The translations under genes and the position numbers were made by a program. Positions 24,671 to 36,849 of a DNA stretch of 64,000 nucleotides are shown here, one piece after another. The notes under the pieces are model-generated. The model did no database searches. It saw only the letters and a program-made list of their open reading frames with translations, and was not told the origin of the DNA. Within the stretch, counting starts at the first letter, position 1. The number at the start of each line of letters is the position of its first letter. This DNA comes from Diphasiastrum complanatum (lineage: Eukaryota; Streptophyta; Lycopodiopsida; Lycopodiales; Lycopodiaceae), in the NCBI GenBank assembly GCA_029204225.1, contig CM055111.1, positions 18,432,668 through 18,496,667 of the forward strand. Direction: 5' to 3'.

Positions 24671-27600
24671 ATGGCTTCCAATGGTGGGATCATGCTAGAG
24701 TCTAGTGAAAGGTTGAGTTCATCAAACTACTCTACTTGGAAAGTGAGGATGGAGTCCTTACTTGAGTTGAATGAACTCATGGACATAGTTGCAGAAATTG
24801 AAGAGAGACCTCTCACACTTCAAGAGCAACAAAGTTTTGATAAGAAGGCCAAAAGGGCTCTTCATATCATTAAAATGAATGTTACAAATGAACTTCTCAA
24901 GGAAGTTGGAAAGTGTCAAAGTGCAAGTGAGGCATGGAATGCCTTAAAGAAGCTCTTTGAATCAAAGTCCACATCTAGGGTATTGACCCTAAGGAGACAA
25001 ATATTTTCTAGTAGGCAAAGAGAGGGTGAAAGTGCTCATGCATTTATCTTGAGAGTTAAGTCCCTAAGTGATGATTTAGCATGCATTGATGAGAACATAA
25101 AAGATGGTGAAATAGTCCAAGTTATGTTGAATGGTTTGCTAAATGAACATGCTAACCTTGTGCAAAGTTTTGCCATTCAAAGAGTCTTGCCAAGTGTGGT
25201 TGACTTGCAAGAAATCTTATTGGCTGAAGAACATAGGTTGCAATCAAAGCTTGATGGTGCATCCTTGCAAGGTGGAGGTGAAGAGGCTTTCTTCACAAAA
25301 GGCAAATTCAAGGGCAAAGGTAAAGGCAAAGGGAAATGGTCCAAAGGTGGTAACTTTGATCATGATGATCACTCTTCCTCTTCCTCTTCTACTAAGAACA
25401 ATAAGTCAAAGTTCAAGTGCTTTTATTGTGGGATAAAAGGTCATTTTGCAAATGAATGTTATAAGAAGAAAAGAGAACAAGGAGAGAGGCAAGGAAATCT
25501 TACAATAGATGAGGAAGAACATAACACATGTGAATCACTTGTTATGACTTCAAGTTTGTTAGCCAACATAGATGATAATGATCCTTGGTGGATTGATAGT
25601 GGAGCCTCATCTCACATGACAAGACATAAGGAATACTTTACATCCTTATTGTCTTATGAGGGAGAAGGTAACATCATCTACACTGCAAATGATGGTCAAT
25701 GTGACATCAAAGGCATAGGCACTATTCCTATTTCCCTTTCAACAAATAGGAAAGCAAATCTTGAAAATGTTTTGTACATTCCTTCAATCACTAAGAATTT
25801 GCTTAGTGTAAGTCAAATGATTGACAAAGGACTTGATGTGGAGTTCATTGGAGATGCATGTTTGATAAGTAAATGTGGATCCTTGATTGCTCAAGGTAGG
25901 AGGCATGGTAAACTTTTCAAGCTTGATGCATGTGTGATCTCTAATCATGAAGGATGTATGGCTAGGGAGCAATTGACAAACCAAGAAGTTTGGCACAAGA
26001 GGTTGGGCCATCCCAACTTCAAATCTTTGTAGGTAATGGCAAATAAAGAGCTTGTTCTTGGTCTCCCTAAAAGTCTTGTTGCAAACAATAGTGTTTGTGA
26101 ACATTGTGCCTTGTCCAAATCTCATAGACTTGCTTATTCTAGATCTACTTCTAGATCTAAAGAAGCTTTTCAACTTGTGCATTCTGATATTCATTCTTCT
26201 AGTACAACTAGCAATGGTGGGGCAAAGATGTATGCAACTTTCATTGATGACTTTAGTAGGTATACTTGGATCTATCTTCTTAAAAGTAAGGATGAAGTGT
26301 TTGCTGCATTTGTCAAGTTCAAGAATGAAATGGAAAACCAATTCAATACAAAGATCAAATGCTTAAGATCTGATAATGGAGGGGAATACACCTCAAATAG
26401 GTTCAAAGACTTTTGTATAGCACATGGGATTAAGAGGGAGATGTCTAGTCCTAGGACTCCACAACAGAATGGAGTGGCCGAGAGGAAGAATAGAACCCTT
26501 TTTGAATGTGCCAAGGCAATGAGACTACATGCTAATCTTGCTAAGTCTTTTTGGGGGGAAGCTTTAGCATGTGCTAACTATCTATGTAATAGATGGACAA
26601 GTGCTTCCTTGGATGGTAAAACTCCTCATGAGGTTCTTTATGGTAGAAGGCCGAGTGTCAAGCATTGTAGGATCTTTGGATGTACATGTTTTGTCAATAT
26701 CACACTTGATGATAGAACTAAAGAAGATCCTTCATCAAAGAAGGGTGTGTTTGTTGGCTATAGTGAAGTAAGCAAGGCTTACAAAGTGTACATTCCTTCT
26801 ACAAAGAAAGTTGTCATAAGTAGGGATGTCATCTTTCATGAAGAGAATGTTTCCAATGTTGTTGATGTTGATGTTGATGTGCCTACTAATCATCATGATG
26901 TGCAAGATGTCTTGGATGAAGATGGAGATGCCACTCCAAAGCAAACTTCAAGGAAGACTCAAAGGCAAAGGGCTAAGCCATCAAGGCTAACCTATGATGA
27001 AAAAGGAAAGCAAGTGGTGGACAACTCTAACTTTGCTTTTCTTACCTCTTTTGATGAACCAACTTGTGTAGGTGAAGCAATTCAAAAGAAGGAATGGATC
27101 CAAGCCATGGATCATGAGCATCAAGCACTCATCAAAAGCAACACATGGAGGTTGGTAAAGCTTCCAAAGGACAAGAAGGCAATTGGTTGTAAGTGGATCT
27201 TCAAGATCAAGACAAATCAAGATGGATCAATCAACAAGTACAAGGCAAGGTTGGTGGCAAAGGGGTATGCTCAAGAATATGGTATTGACTATGATGAGAC
27301 CTTTGCACCCGTGGCAAAGATGGTAACTATTCGAATCCTAATCTCTCTTGCAACTCTTTATGATTGGGATATGTGGCAAATGGATGTTACTAATGCCTTC
27401 TTGAATGGTGATCTTGAAGAAGATATTTACATGGAGCAACCCGAGGGCTATGTTTCACATGGTGAGCCTAATCATGTGTGCTATCTCCAAAAGAGTTTGT
27501 ATGGGCTAAAGCAAGCACCAAGGAGTTGGTATGCTAAGCTCAATTCCTTCTTACTTTCTCAAAACTTTGTTATGAGTGAGTATGATCATTCTCTCTACTT

Positions 27601-28624
27601 TAGATTGAATGAAAATGATATCACTTTACTTTTGATCTATGTTGATGACATTATCTTAAGTGGTGGTAACAATCTAGATATAGATGAAATCAAGATGGCA
27701 CTCAAAAGAGAGTTTGAAATTCAAGATCTTGGTAAACTTCATTATATCTTAGGAATAGAGATTATTAGAACTTCTAAATCTACATTCATATGTCAAGAAA
27801 AGTATGTTAACTCTATTCTAAAAAGGTTTCATATGGAAGATTGTAAAGTTGTTTCTACTCCTATGGAATCAAATGTAAAGCTAACTACAAGAAGTAATGA
27901 AAGATCCTTCAAGGACATTACTCTCTATAGAAAGCTAATAGGATCTCTTATATGGTTAACCATCACAAGACCTGATCTAAGCTTTGTGGTTGGTAAACTA
28001 AGTCAATTTATGCAAGATCCTAGTGAGGCTCATTGGAAGCTAGGAAAGAGAGTACTTAGATACATCTCGGGATCTAGAGATTTTGGCATCTTGTATGGAG
28101 GTACTGCACCTAACCTTTGTGGATTTTCAGATTCAGATTTTGCAGGTGATCAAATGGATAGGAAGTCAACAAGTGCCTTTGCAATCTATCTTGGAGATGG
28201 AGTGGTCTCATGGCTATCAAAGAAGCAACCAACTATCTCTCTATCTTCCACCGAAGCCGAGTACAAGGCATTAACAACATGCACCAAGGAGATTCTTTGG
28301 ATCAAGAGGATGTTATTGGATCTTCACTTGCTGGAACCAGAGAAGACTCCAATCATACTTTGTGATAACCTTTCAGCCCAAAGCTTGGCAAGCAATCCTG
28401 TTTTTCATGCAAGGAGCAAGCACATTGAGATTGCTCACCATTTTGTGAGAGATCAAGTCATTGCCAAAGAGGTGGAGCTTCAACATGTCTCTTCAAAGGA
28501 GTGTGTGGCTGATATCTTCACCAAACCATTGGGAAAGGACCTATATTTAATGCATAGATCTAATCTTGGAATGTGCTCAAAGACTATGTTGAAACTAGCA
28601 TCCAATGTTGAAGAGGGAGTGTGA
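24671..28624 (+). pseudogene. Copia gag-pol polyprotein with one in-frame stop
   Basis: A 1,318-codon frame starts at ATG 24,671 (MASNGG). It is interrupted only by TAG at 26,030-26,032, just after the HKRLGHPN pre-integrase motif. Order: UBN2-type gag; CCHC knuckle CFYCGIKGHFANEC (about residue 250); protease DSGASSHM (about 310); integrase with D, D and E in HSDIHS, RSDNGGEY and NGVAERKN; RT with KARLVAKGYAQ, QMDVTNAFLNGDLEE, YGLKQAPRSWY and YVDDIILSG; RNase H with SDSDFAGD, SLSSTEAEY and ARSKHIEI. All catalytic motifs are kept. The stop TGA at 28,622 lies inside the 3' LTR. The stop would leave gag plus protease only, unless read through. Confidence 0.92.
28608..28619 (+). promoter_or_regulatory. 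Polypurine tract
   Basis: The purine-rich ttgaagagggag run directly before the 3' LTR is the expected plus-strand primer; it also encodes the last pol codons. Confidence 0.85.
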
Positions 28625-29275
28625 AAATTGTCAACATTTCCTAGCTAGTTTGAGGCCTAAATTGGCTAAAATTGTAAATAGTTTTGGTTCTGGAGTTTCA
28701 CACGTGTGAACCAGGCCACAATGTTTTTATTTACTGTATTTTTTCAGTATGATGAAGTGTCAAACTTCATACCCTTCAAAATGAGACCATTTTGATGTAT
28801 TTTGGTCATATAAGCCATTTTTAGCTATTTTTCCTATATAGGGAATATCTAGGGTCAAGTACCTTCTAGAGAGAGGAGAGAGAGTCATCTTCCTCATCCA
28901 TAAATAGTAGGGAAGTCGTGGAGAACAGGTTGGAGAAACCTTTTGTATGCTTCATTGAGATCAATAGATCATTGTCATTGTTTCTTCCTCCATTGAGAGC
29001 ATTGTTGTGTGTATTGTCTTCAAGCTATTGTGTATGATCTTAGGTGCTTTCCAAAAAGTGGTAGGCTGATGTATTATGGACTATATAATGCTATTTTGGG
29101 CCGCACTTGATGTTTATGGAAGTTTCCATTTGTGATAAATGCTTTTTGATCAAGTTCTTTGCATTATAGGTAGCATAGAATGTGTTGCCAATTCCTAGCT
29201 TATGTAGTTTGGAGTGCAAGCATTCAAGCCAATGATCTTGGAGTTTAGATCCACTTAGGATCTGTATTTTTCACA
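28620..29275 (+). repeat. 3' LTR of copia element 1
   Basis: Counterpart of 22,844-23,498. It carries a perfect 14-bp palindrome ttcacacgtgtgaa (28,697-28,710) around a G-box core; the 5' LTR has changes in the left half of that palindrome. Confidence 0.92.
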
Positions 29276-29763
29276 CACACTGTAGCCAGCTACTCTATAC
29301 CACATCATAAGTAGTCATTATGAGACTGTATGTACTGAACAAATATAATAAAATTTGTTAAAGACATGCCAACATCTAATCCATGTATATTCTAGTTATG
29401 CTTAATGTAAATCTAATATTCTAGTAACATTGCTACCAATTTGACATAATATTATGTCATAAAATCTTAAAAAACTTGTCAAATTACTTGTTTAATAATA
29501 ATATGTACTATTTCTTATCTCCTGATTTTGTCTTGTATGTCAAATCTCAAGAAAAATAAAATTTATAACAATATAAAACTAGTTTTAACAATTAAATACT
29601 ACCATAATGATCTTTGAATTGATTTTTTTATGTTCCATCATATTAAAAAATATATTTTATGTAAAATCCTACAGTAAAATATTTTCATAAAATCTAGAAA
29701 AGATTATGATAGTGAGATTGTTAATTTTTTTTATTACTAAACTATGTTTTTTTGTTGAATGTA

Positions 29764-30140
29764 GCTTAGTGATTTTGGAAGAGACATGACCACCACGTAG
29801 TACAAACAAGGTTTTGATCATGGATATGTCGGCCTTAAGACTTTTATGGAATCCCATGGATTGTTTTCAATCGTAAACTCTTAACCCTTATTGTTTCGTG
29901 ATTGTTTACTTTGTGGTTTACAAGTAAGTTTAATTTCAATTTAATTGAATCTTTCGATTCTATTTTGTAGAGAGGCTCTAGAACTTCAAGCGTTCGTGAT
30001 GTGGAAGAAAGTGTGGAAAATATTGAGGAGCAAAATGTGGAAGAGAACATGAATGAGAGCGATGGGGAGTTTGAAGATGGGGACACCAACGTACACCTAC
30101 AAGACGAAGGAAGTGAGGAGGGAGGAAGTGATGATGAGTA
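29764..30140 (+). pseudogene. Acidic-tail coding remnant
   Basis: After a possible acceptor (attttgtag, about 29,970) the frame encodes a Glu/Asp/Ser/Gly-rich C-terminus ending EEGGSDDE and a stop near 30,138. Before it, a piece containing YKQGFDHGYVGLK is preceded by an in-frame TAG in both arms. The left arm has the inverted counterpart at about 12,920-13,240. I recognise no family. It might be part of the same element as the DUF4216 gene on this strand. Confidence 0.35.
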
Positions 30141-30474
30141 GAGTTTTTAAATTAAATGTAAGGCCTTGTAGAAGGCAATGTATGAAGGGAGAATTTATTC
30201 TCTCATAAATGTACTTTTTTTTAAATCAATCAATATAATGTTTTGGCACCACATCATTCTTGCAAAAATTTTGAATGCATATATTTTTAATTCATGAATG
30301 AAAATGTATAGTCTATTGAATGCAAATGTATTTATTGATGTATTCAATGCAATGTATAGTCTATTTATTGCACATCTATGGAATGCAAATGTACCTATTG
30401 ATGAATTCAATGTAATGTATCTATTTTAGCACATGATTTGCATGGCAAATGAATCAAAATAAATGTGAGTTTAC

Positions 30475-30690
30475 CTTTAATATTGTATCTCCATTGTTTT
30501 TAATCTTTGCTTTTCCTTTTGCATGCACTTGATCTTTCAATCCTGTGCAATGAAAGCTCTTTTTTTCATTTTTCATATCCAAGCCTACATCACAAACAAA
30601 AAAGATCCTAAAACATATGATCACAAAACACATACTATTAACATCCATCAATGAACTAAAAATCCTAAACACTATCAATCTTCTCACTCA
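30475..30690 (-). pseudogene. First exon-like piece of the right-arm SET-like gene
   Basis: The minus strand encodes a Lys-rich stretch with NEKKSFHCTGLKDQVHAKGK and NNGDTILK, ending at a donor gtaaac at 30,474. The left arm holds the same exon ending at 12,569. It begins just beside the palindromic array, which could therefore be its promoter region. Assignment to the SET-like gene rests on strand and order only. Confidence 0.4.
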
Positions 30691-30834
30691 CATTCATCCC
30701 CATCTCATCTTCACTCCCATCTATACTCTCTTTTTCTCTCTCACACACAACAAAAAGAGGAAGTCGACCTCTAGTTTAGGAGCGAACCACATTTTGGTTT
30801 GCACCAAATGTTTTTTTTTTTGGGTCAAAAAAGT

Positions 30835-31320
30835 CTGCATGGATTATCCACACATGGATAATCCACGCAAAATCCAGAGACTTAATCGCATGGATACCGC
30901 GTGGATAAATAAAAATTTATCCACGCGGTATCCACGACCCTAGCTCTCTGGATTTCACGTGGATAAAATAATTTCATGTGGATAATCCACGCGTGGATAA
31001 TTTTCCACGCAATACCCACGCAAAAGCCGAGCCTTTTTTAAAAAAATCTTACTATGGCATGGATTATCCAGGCAAAATAAAAATTCACATTTCCGGATCC
31101 GGGTGTCGGAGGTTTGCCCAGCTGCCGGTTGTCGGAGTTGGCGTGGATAATCCACGCAGTTTGAATTTCACGACATTCGGCCGATCTGCTGCTGACACTT
31201 GCATGGAACATCCATGCATGGATAATCCACGCACCATATCCATGCGTATATCCATGCCTATCCACGACTATATCCACGTGAAATGTTTTTGCCCGTGCCT
31301 CCTCCTTTTTGTGCGTGGAT
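30835..31320. repeat. Palindromic TGGATWATCCA array, right copy
   Basis: Six exact TGGATWATCCA sites lie at 30,840, 30,855, 30,979, 31,060, 31,144 and 31,219, plus many cgtggat/atccacg half-sites. At its left end, TGGATACCGCGTGGATAAAT (30,891-30,910) is followed by aaaa and then its perfect reverse complement (30,915-30,934). This is enclosed by aaatccagaga (30,870) and tctctggattt (30,945). The array separates the leftward SET-like gene from the rightward DUF4216 gene. Confidence 0.8.
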
Positions 31321-31457
31321 ATTTGCTACATGTGTTCTTGTGACATTTAGTTCCATTTCGTTCAATACAAAAAATACAATGCACTGTGTGGACGCATGGA
31401 TGACACTTTCGTACAGAGCATATTGACAAAAATAGAAATACGTACGATTGTGGAGTC

Positions 31458-32317
31458 ATGGCAAATTTTACCCAAGAGAGTCGAGCAAGCACAACGGACA
31501 CCAGTTTACTCTCTTCTCAAATTGATTATTGTAAGACAATCAATGGCATCTTTGAATTTGGATTTAGACAATTCAGCTTTTTCATATTTGATGTCAAATG
31601 GTTCAAAGTTATTTGCAATGGTCCCAATGCAATTGTCAGAAATGAGAGTAGTTATTTTGCCATTGAATCTGCCAAGCTTTGGACAGATCAAAGCGATACA
31701 TTTGTTTTTCATCAACCATGTGAGCAGGTACATTTCTTCTATGTCTTCAAGATGTCTATGCTCTTTTGTTGTCAATCAGTCGATTTTAAGTGTACTGCAA
31801 AAAATGTATATTGTGTATAGTGATACCCAACCAGCTGTAACAAAGCTATGGATATTAACTACAAGTCAATGTTTATGGTAACATCGATCAATTACAGGTG
31901 GTCTTTCACCCCGATCGTTCCAGATGGTCATACGTGATTCAAGTCGCTCCTCGAAGTAAAAGAATTTTTGAAGATAGAGATGTCGTGGAGGACATGGCGC
32001 TGCTAGTTGATGCACCTCATGAACAAGATCGTGATGACGGATTCGATAACACATTTTTGGAGGATGATCATGTGCAAGCTTCACAAGCTAATGATGATGT
32101 TGAGCATGATGCATCATCATCGGATGGATCAATGACACAAGACACACCTTCTTGGTCTCACTCGTTGCAACCGTCGCCATTAGCTTTTGAAGATCAACTT
32201 ATTAATGATGACGCTATAAGAGATATTTGGATAGAATTAAAGATAGACTCATTTGGTTTGGCAGATTTGTCGCATGATGATGTAGAAAATGATAACGATG
32301 AACTACCAAATAAATAA
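31458..32317 (+). pseudogene. CACTA-type transposase C-terminal region (DUF4216)
   Basis: Two exons, about 31,458-31,727 and 31,898-32,317, are joined by a GT-AG intron in phase 0, giving CEQ-VVFHPDRSRWSYVIQV. The pattern IDYCKTINGIFEF, then FDVKWFKV, then SDTFVFHQPCEQV and WSYVIQVAPR is that of DUF4216, which follows the catalytic region in plant En/Spm TNP2-like transposases. An acidic tail of about 100 residues ends NDNDELPNK with TAA. The N-terminal catalytic region is not present upstream, where the palindromic array begins. This is therefore a truncated transposase gene. Its left-arm copy has a further internal deletion. Confidence 0.7.
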
Positions 32318-32388
32318 GTGACACAATACGATGTATTTTAACTCATTGTAATATTAATCATATTGCTCATAGATGCAATAACACTTTA

Positions 32389-33574
32389 TTAATTGACTAG
32401 TTGACATCGAACAAAAAGTAGATGCATGTGAGTACACAATTTGTGATCATCATTCTTTTGTGATACATAAATTTCTTTATTCACTTGTGCATATGGCAAC
32501 CAATGTTGATAGAAAATGGAATATAAAATTTCTTGTTTTGAAATATAAAATTTGCAGTTGCCCATATAAATCGTTGAACCATCAATCCCCAATAGTGAAA
32601 ATACATTCCAAAGTTGAACCAAGGATTTGATGTTTCGATTGTTCCAAATAACCATTGATGAACAATCATTGTTGACATTATTGAATGAAAGATTCACTAA
32701 GTTAGTTTCGATTGAGCAATGCGAACTTCTCCAAAGAAACTGATATAGATTGATGGCATATTTTAAAATCAGCTTCCTATAGAGTATTGGTTGACTGAGA
32801 GAATATTCCCAATAATTATTCACATCCATACATGCCAAATATGCACGTGAATTACATATTGGCTTTTGAGTTCTAGAGAATCTCTAGGAATAGGGTTCTC
32901 CAACTGAAGTTATGAGGCATTGAACAATAATCCAAGGTATTGATACAAGTTAGATTATATGGAATAATGAAATCTCTTCATTGTGGACAATATCCTTGTT
33001 GAATACCTCATACTCCATTAGATTGTTGTCAAAAATAAAAATATTCTCAAAGGCTCCCAAATCAAATTGAATTGGTTCGCATATCGTGGATCCTTTAAAT
33101 AGCCACTCAATTCCAAGCCATGGAATATCGGTGCCATATAGTCCTCATTCTGAAATTTTGGTGAATGCCTTGATCGACTTTTTTTGAGCATAACAATCTT
33201 CTCATTTTGATGACCCATAGTTGCTTGATCATTCACCAAATTAATGCATCGATGTAGGTCAAGTTCCGGACTTTGATGGTTGAAGTTGAACTCAAAAGGA
33301 TGTTTAATTATCTTCACATCCTGATCTAAATCTCAACTTTCGTCTGGAACTTTAACTTGGTCCGAATCTTGAATTGGACTTTTGTTGTCTGCAACTATAT
33401 CTGGACCTGGGACTTGACTTTCATTGTCGCTTTGCTCATCCGAATCATTGTCCTTGCTTCGCTCATCCACTTCGTCGTTTTCACTTTGCTCATTAGACTC
33501 ATTGCTAGGATCATCTTCATCTTCATAAGTTTCTTCCCTTTTATTTACATGCGGTTGTCGATCTGTTGATGCTT
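32389..33574 (-). pseudogene. Block Y, copy 2: 3' coding part with stop
   Basis: Direct repeat of 18,151-19,168, here continuing to a stop at 32,389. The 149-codon frame 32,838-32,389 (contains LYQFLWRSSHC and ends FVRCQLVN) runs from Y across the arm border into the palindrome arm and meets the DUF4216 gene tail to tail, about 70 bp apart. A second frame at 33,317-33,018 matches copy 1 closely. I know no family for it. The two genes being convergent suggests a two-gene transposon. Confidence 0.5.
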
Positions 33575-33769
33575 TGCCAATTAGAATACTTAAGCTGTGA
33601 TTATATTTTGCATAAGCTTTCTATTAGATTGTTTTTGCATCTAGCAATTGATTGTAACGAGAGAGCTGTTCAGCAATATTCATGCTCTCTTCTCCGTTCG
33701 CGTTCTTCTATCTCCCTTGCCCCATCAATTTCTTGTGCAATAGGCCGAGTGTTATTTTGGATGGAAGGA

Positions 33770-34190
33770 CACCTTTTGAGATGCTATTCAAGAGGAGGCC
33801 GAGTGTCAACTTGATGAAAGGACCAAGGAGGATCCATCTTCAAGGAAAGGTATATCTGTTGGATATAGTGAGGTGAGTATTTAGAGTCTACGGCCGTTAT
33901 GCTGTCGGATTGATAAGCACTTTCTATCATAGAGATTTGCCATACTCCCTAGTGCTCGGGGGCTAGATCGGACGGTCTAGGTTTGGTTGGGATGGTTTCG
34001 TCCACTGCAGTCTCTTATTGTGTTCTCGACGCTCAATCCTAATTGGAGGTCTTGGGGGACATTTTAGATGATACTTTGGATGTTGATGTTGAAGAGCCTA
34101 CTGCAAATCAAAAGCCAAGGATGACATCAAGGCAAAGACAACAACCTTTGAGACTCACTTATGATGAAAAAGGTAAGCAAGTTGACTTCT
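33770..34190 (+). pseudogene. Copia integrase C-terminus and linker fragments
   Basis: DGRTPFEMLFKRRPSVN is followed, in another frame and after a deletion, by DERTKEDPSS and VGYSE. After about 170 bp of unrelated sequence comes LRLTYDEKGKQV. Each matches the corresponding part of copia element 1, so this is a relative of it. It marks the right outer border of the palindrome complex. Confidence 0.75.
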
Positions 34191-34289
34191 TTCACAAGCA
34201 CAGGCTCCTCCAACGGGCTACTAAATATCCAATTTTATGCTTGTTGAAAAAGAAAGTTCATAGTGGTGTGAGTTGGGTATAGTTGTTTA

Positions 34290-36030
34290 TTGTGGTCAAG
34301 CTTACAAATCCTCAAACCTTGGTTGTTATATTGTTGAGATGTAAGGGCCTTATGGTTCATGTTTAAACTTGGTCAATTGTTTACAACACTCTATTCTACG
34401 GGCTCATATGTTCAAAACTCAAAATAAGAATGAAAGAGGGGAAGGTCCTTCTTTTACCAATCTACCAATGGGAAAACTCCAATCTAAATAAAAAATGAAG
34501 TGGATTATATGAAACGTCCTCTTTCTTTTATCTTAATCTCAGTTTTACATTTTTAATGAAGAGAATGGTGCTGCCTCCACCACAAAATTTGGTGGGAGCA
34601 AAAAAATTATGGTAAAAAATTTTTACGTGCACCAAATTTTACCTTGTTTTACATGCACGTTCCGCTCGAAAGGTGCGGGTAAAAAAAATTTTACGACAAA
34701 AGGAACATTGAAAAAACAAAGTAAAAACAAAACTTATGGTAGGGAAGGATGCCTCCTTGGGTCATTCCGCTTTAGGAAGGGTAAATGTCCTCGGAGGGTG
34801 ATACCGACCCCCCACCCCCAAATCAACCAATGGGAAAATTCCAATTTAAATAAAAAAAATGCAGTGGATTGTGTAAAACCAGTTTGTGCATGGAGTGAAG
34901 TTTCTTAGATGACAAGGGGTGTGCTCATGGTTGGCAACTTGCCTGCATTTCTTTTTAACATAGTTTCTAATTTATACATAACTAAGCAGTGCTCGAAAAA
35001 ATTGGTAGATTTTCTCAAGAACCAATACCATAAAATATCTGACGATTTTTAATACATGAATAGATACCTCTTTATGAGTAATTTAAAAATTCTTCAAAAA
35101 ACTGAGCATTTCTATAAATTGCAGGTTTTTTTGAGGATAACTCAAATGAGGTTTCCCGAGCACTAGAACTAAGAGTAGGGCCCCATGGGCTGGATATGTG
35201 TCTTCTTTTCCTTGAGTTTATCTTGCTCAAAGGTCCTCATGTAAATTGCATCCACCAGAGGCTACAATATAGGGATCCGGCTCTCCAGAGAAGTACCCTT
35301 TGTGAGGCTAAGATACCATTGAATTGCAAATCTTGAAAATTAGCTAGATTTTTATGGCGTGCCAATGATCTCCACTCAAATAGGGGATCACATGAAATCC
35401 GTCACCTTTGCATTTTGCAGGGTAGTCCTCTTCATCGGGCTTGGAAACACCTCAGGGGTATGTTCACCAGCGATGCTCTATTCAGTGGGCTTGGAAACAC
35501 CCAATGAAGTTCTCTCTTCAAAAAATTCTCAGGTTTTTTGCGCTGAGCTGGTGAGTAGATTTTGTGCTTTTGTTGGTTAGAGAGGTTGACGCTCTGCCCT
35601 TGATCCTGCAGAGTTCCAAGAAATATCTTTCTTGAAGCCGAAAATATGGTCCTACAACCAACCGGTTGGTTTTAAAATTTACCGATTGATCTTGAAACAT
35701 GTAGGAATCCAAAAGTCTAAAAATCGACTAAAAATATGAGTAGCGAGAAACTTATCTCCTTGATGCAAAAATAGGAAAAACTTTTTTAGAATAGTTTGAC
35801 ATATTTCATTTAATCAATTACATTTTATGTCAACTTTTGGAAAGTAGATATACATGTTACAATAAATAGCATTACTCTTTGGATTTATTTTGGCAAACTT
35901 AGAAGTATTTCAAATTTATGCTTGTTATTAAGGGTTGTAAACTCTTTTAATTTATTACCTAGTTTCAAATTGCAGAGAATCAATTTCCTAAGAAGATTTT
36001 AATAAACAATTTGCAAATGCACTTTTGAAC
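34290..36030. other. No gene; short direct repeat
   Basis: A segment of about 65 bp containing accaatgggaaaa-tccaat and aagtggatt occurs near 34,450-34,515 and again near 34,805-34,872. Between them is A/T-homopolymer-rich sequence with a short inverted ttttacgtgcacc/tacatgcacgt pattern. A gggcttggaaacacc motif is repeated at 35,437 and 35,488. I see no supported coding sequence. Confidence 0.35.
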
Positions 36031-36035
36031 TTCTA

Positions 36036-36125
36036 AAGATTTAGAACATTCACACAATGTCCTATTTCTCCTTTCGGCTACCCCATTTTGTTGAGGGGTA
36101 TAGGGACAAGAAAACTCCTTTCAGT
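36036..36125 (-). pseudogene. Copia integrase fossil
   Basis: The minus strand encodes YTPQQNGVAERRNRTL, the conserved block holding the catalytic Glu of copia integrases, with a few residues on either side. The rest of the element is not recognisable nearby. Confidence 0.7.
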
Positions 36126-36849
36126 TGAATCTCATGGAGCCATACTCCACTTTTGTCCCTCTATCAAGGATCGACTCAAAATAGCTAAGCAATTGGGATG
36201 GATGTATGTTGTACTATGAATACTTGGGTGTCACAAGCTAGTTATCCATGTGGTAACTTTTGTGCCACCTCTAGCTCCAAATTCAATTGGACTAAAGGAT
36301 CGATAAATCATTCTTTCATAGTTTGTATTCATACCAAAGTCAAAATCAAATGAACTTTTACCCCTTTGTTCTAAGAGACTATTGTTCTTGTTTAGCTCAT
36401 CTTAGTACACCTAGGCTACCACTTATTTTACACCTCTCAATTCATTTCACAAAGTCGGCACTTGAACTGGGTCGTCTTTCACTTGAATAGATGCTTGAAT
36501 AGGTGCCTTAGCCAATAAGATATTCAAATAAGTACAATGGTTGAGGATTTGTATCTATTTTTGCAGAGACCCTTTTTTCCTTTTGAATACTACTGTCTAT
36601 GCATCTAACTCCATGCATCTAACACGATATGTCAAGAATACAGTACTCTCTAAAGACTAAGAGCCGCATCATCAACATACAATACCTAGTGTTCCTCTCT
36701 AGACCAGCAATATGAACAGTAGTTTACCAACAAATCGAGTTACCAGCTCTAATCACTTGCATAAGGGCAGTGTGGGACCTTCCCCCACTTGGGATCTTTC
36801 AGCAGGACCGATCCTTGGATGAAAAATCTGCCCACCAGATCCTCCAATT

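Larger units (their letters stand above)
22844..29275 (+). mobile_element. Nearly intact Ty1/copia retrotransposon
   Basis: A 6.43-kb element with LTRs at 22,844-23,498 and 28,620-29,275, a PBS at 23,499, one gag-pol frame and a polypurine tract. LTR ends form the inverted repeat TGTGAAAA...TTTTCACA. Flanks are cacat and cacac, a 5-bp target duplication with one mismatch. The two LTRs differ at only a handful of positions over 655 bp, so insertion was recent. It is absent from the left palindrome arm, so it inserted after the arms became separate. Confidence 0.95.

Noticed and set aside
25784..26944. Minus-strand frames within copia element 1
   Set aside because: They are shadows of the gag-pol frame.
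30835..31320. CRISPR-like reading of the regular short palindromes
   Set aside because: Spacing is irregular, sites are partly degenerate, no cas genes exist and the DNA is clearly plant nuclear.
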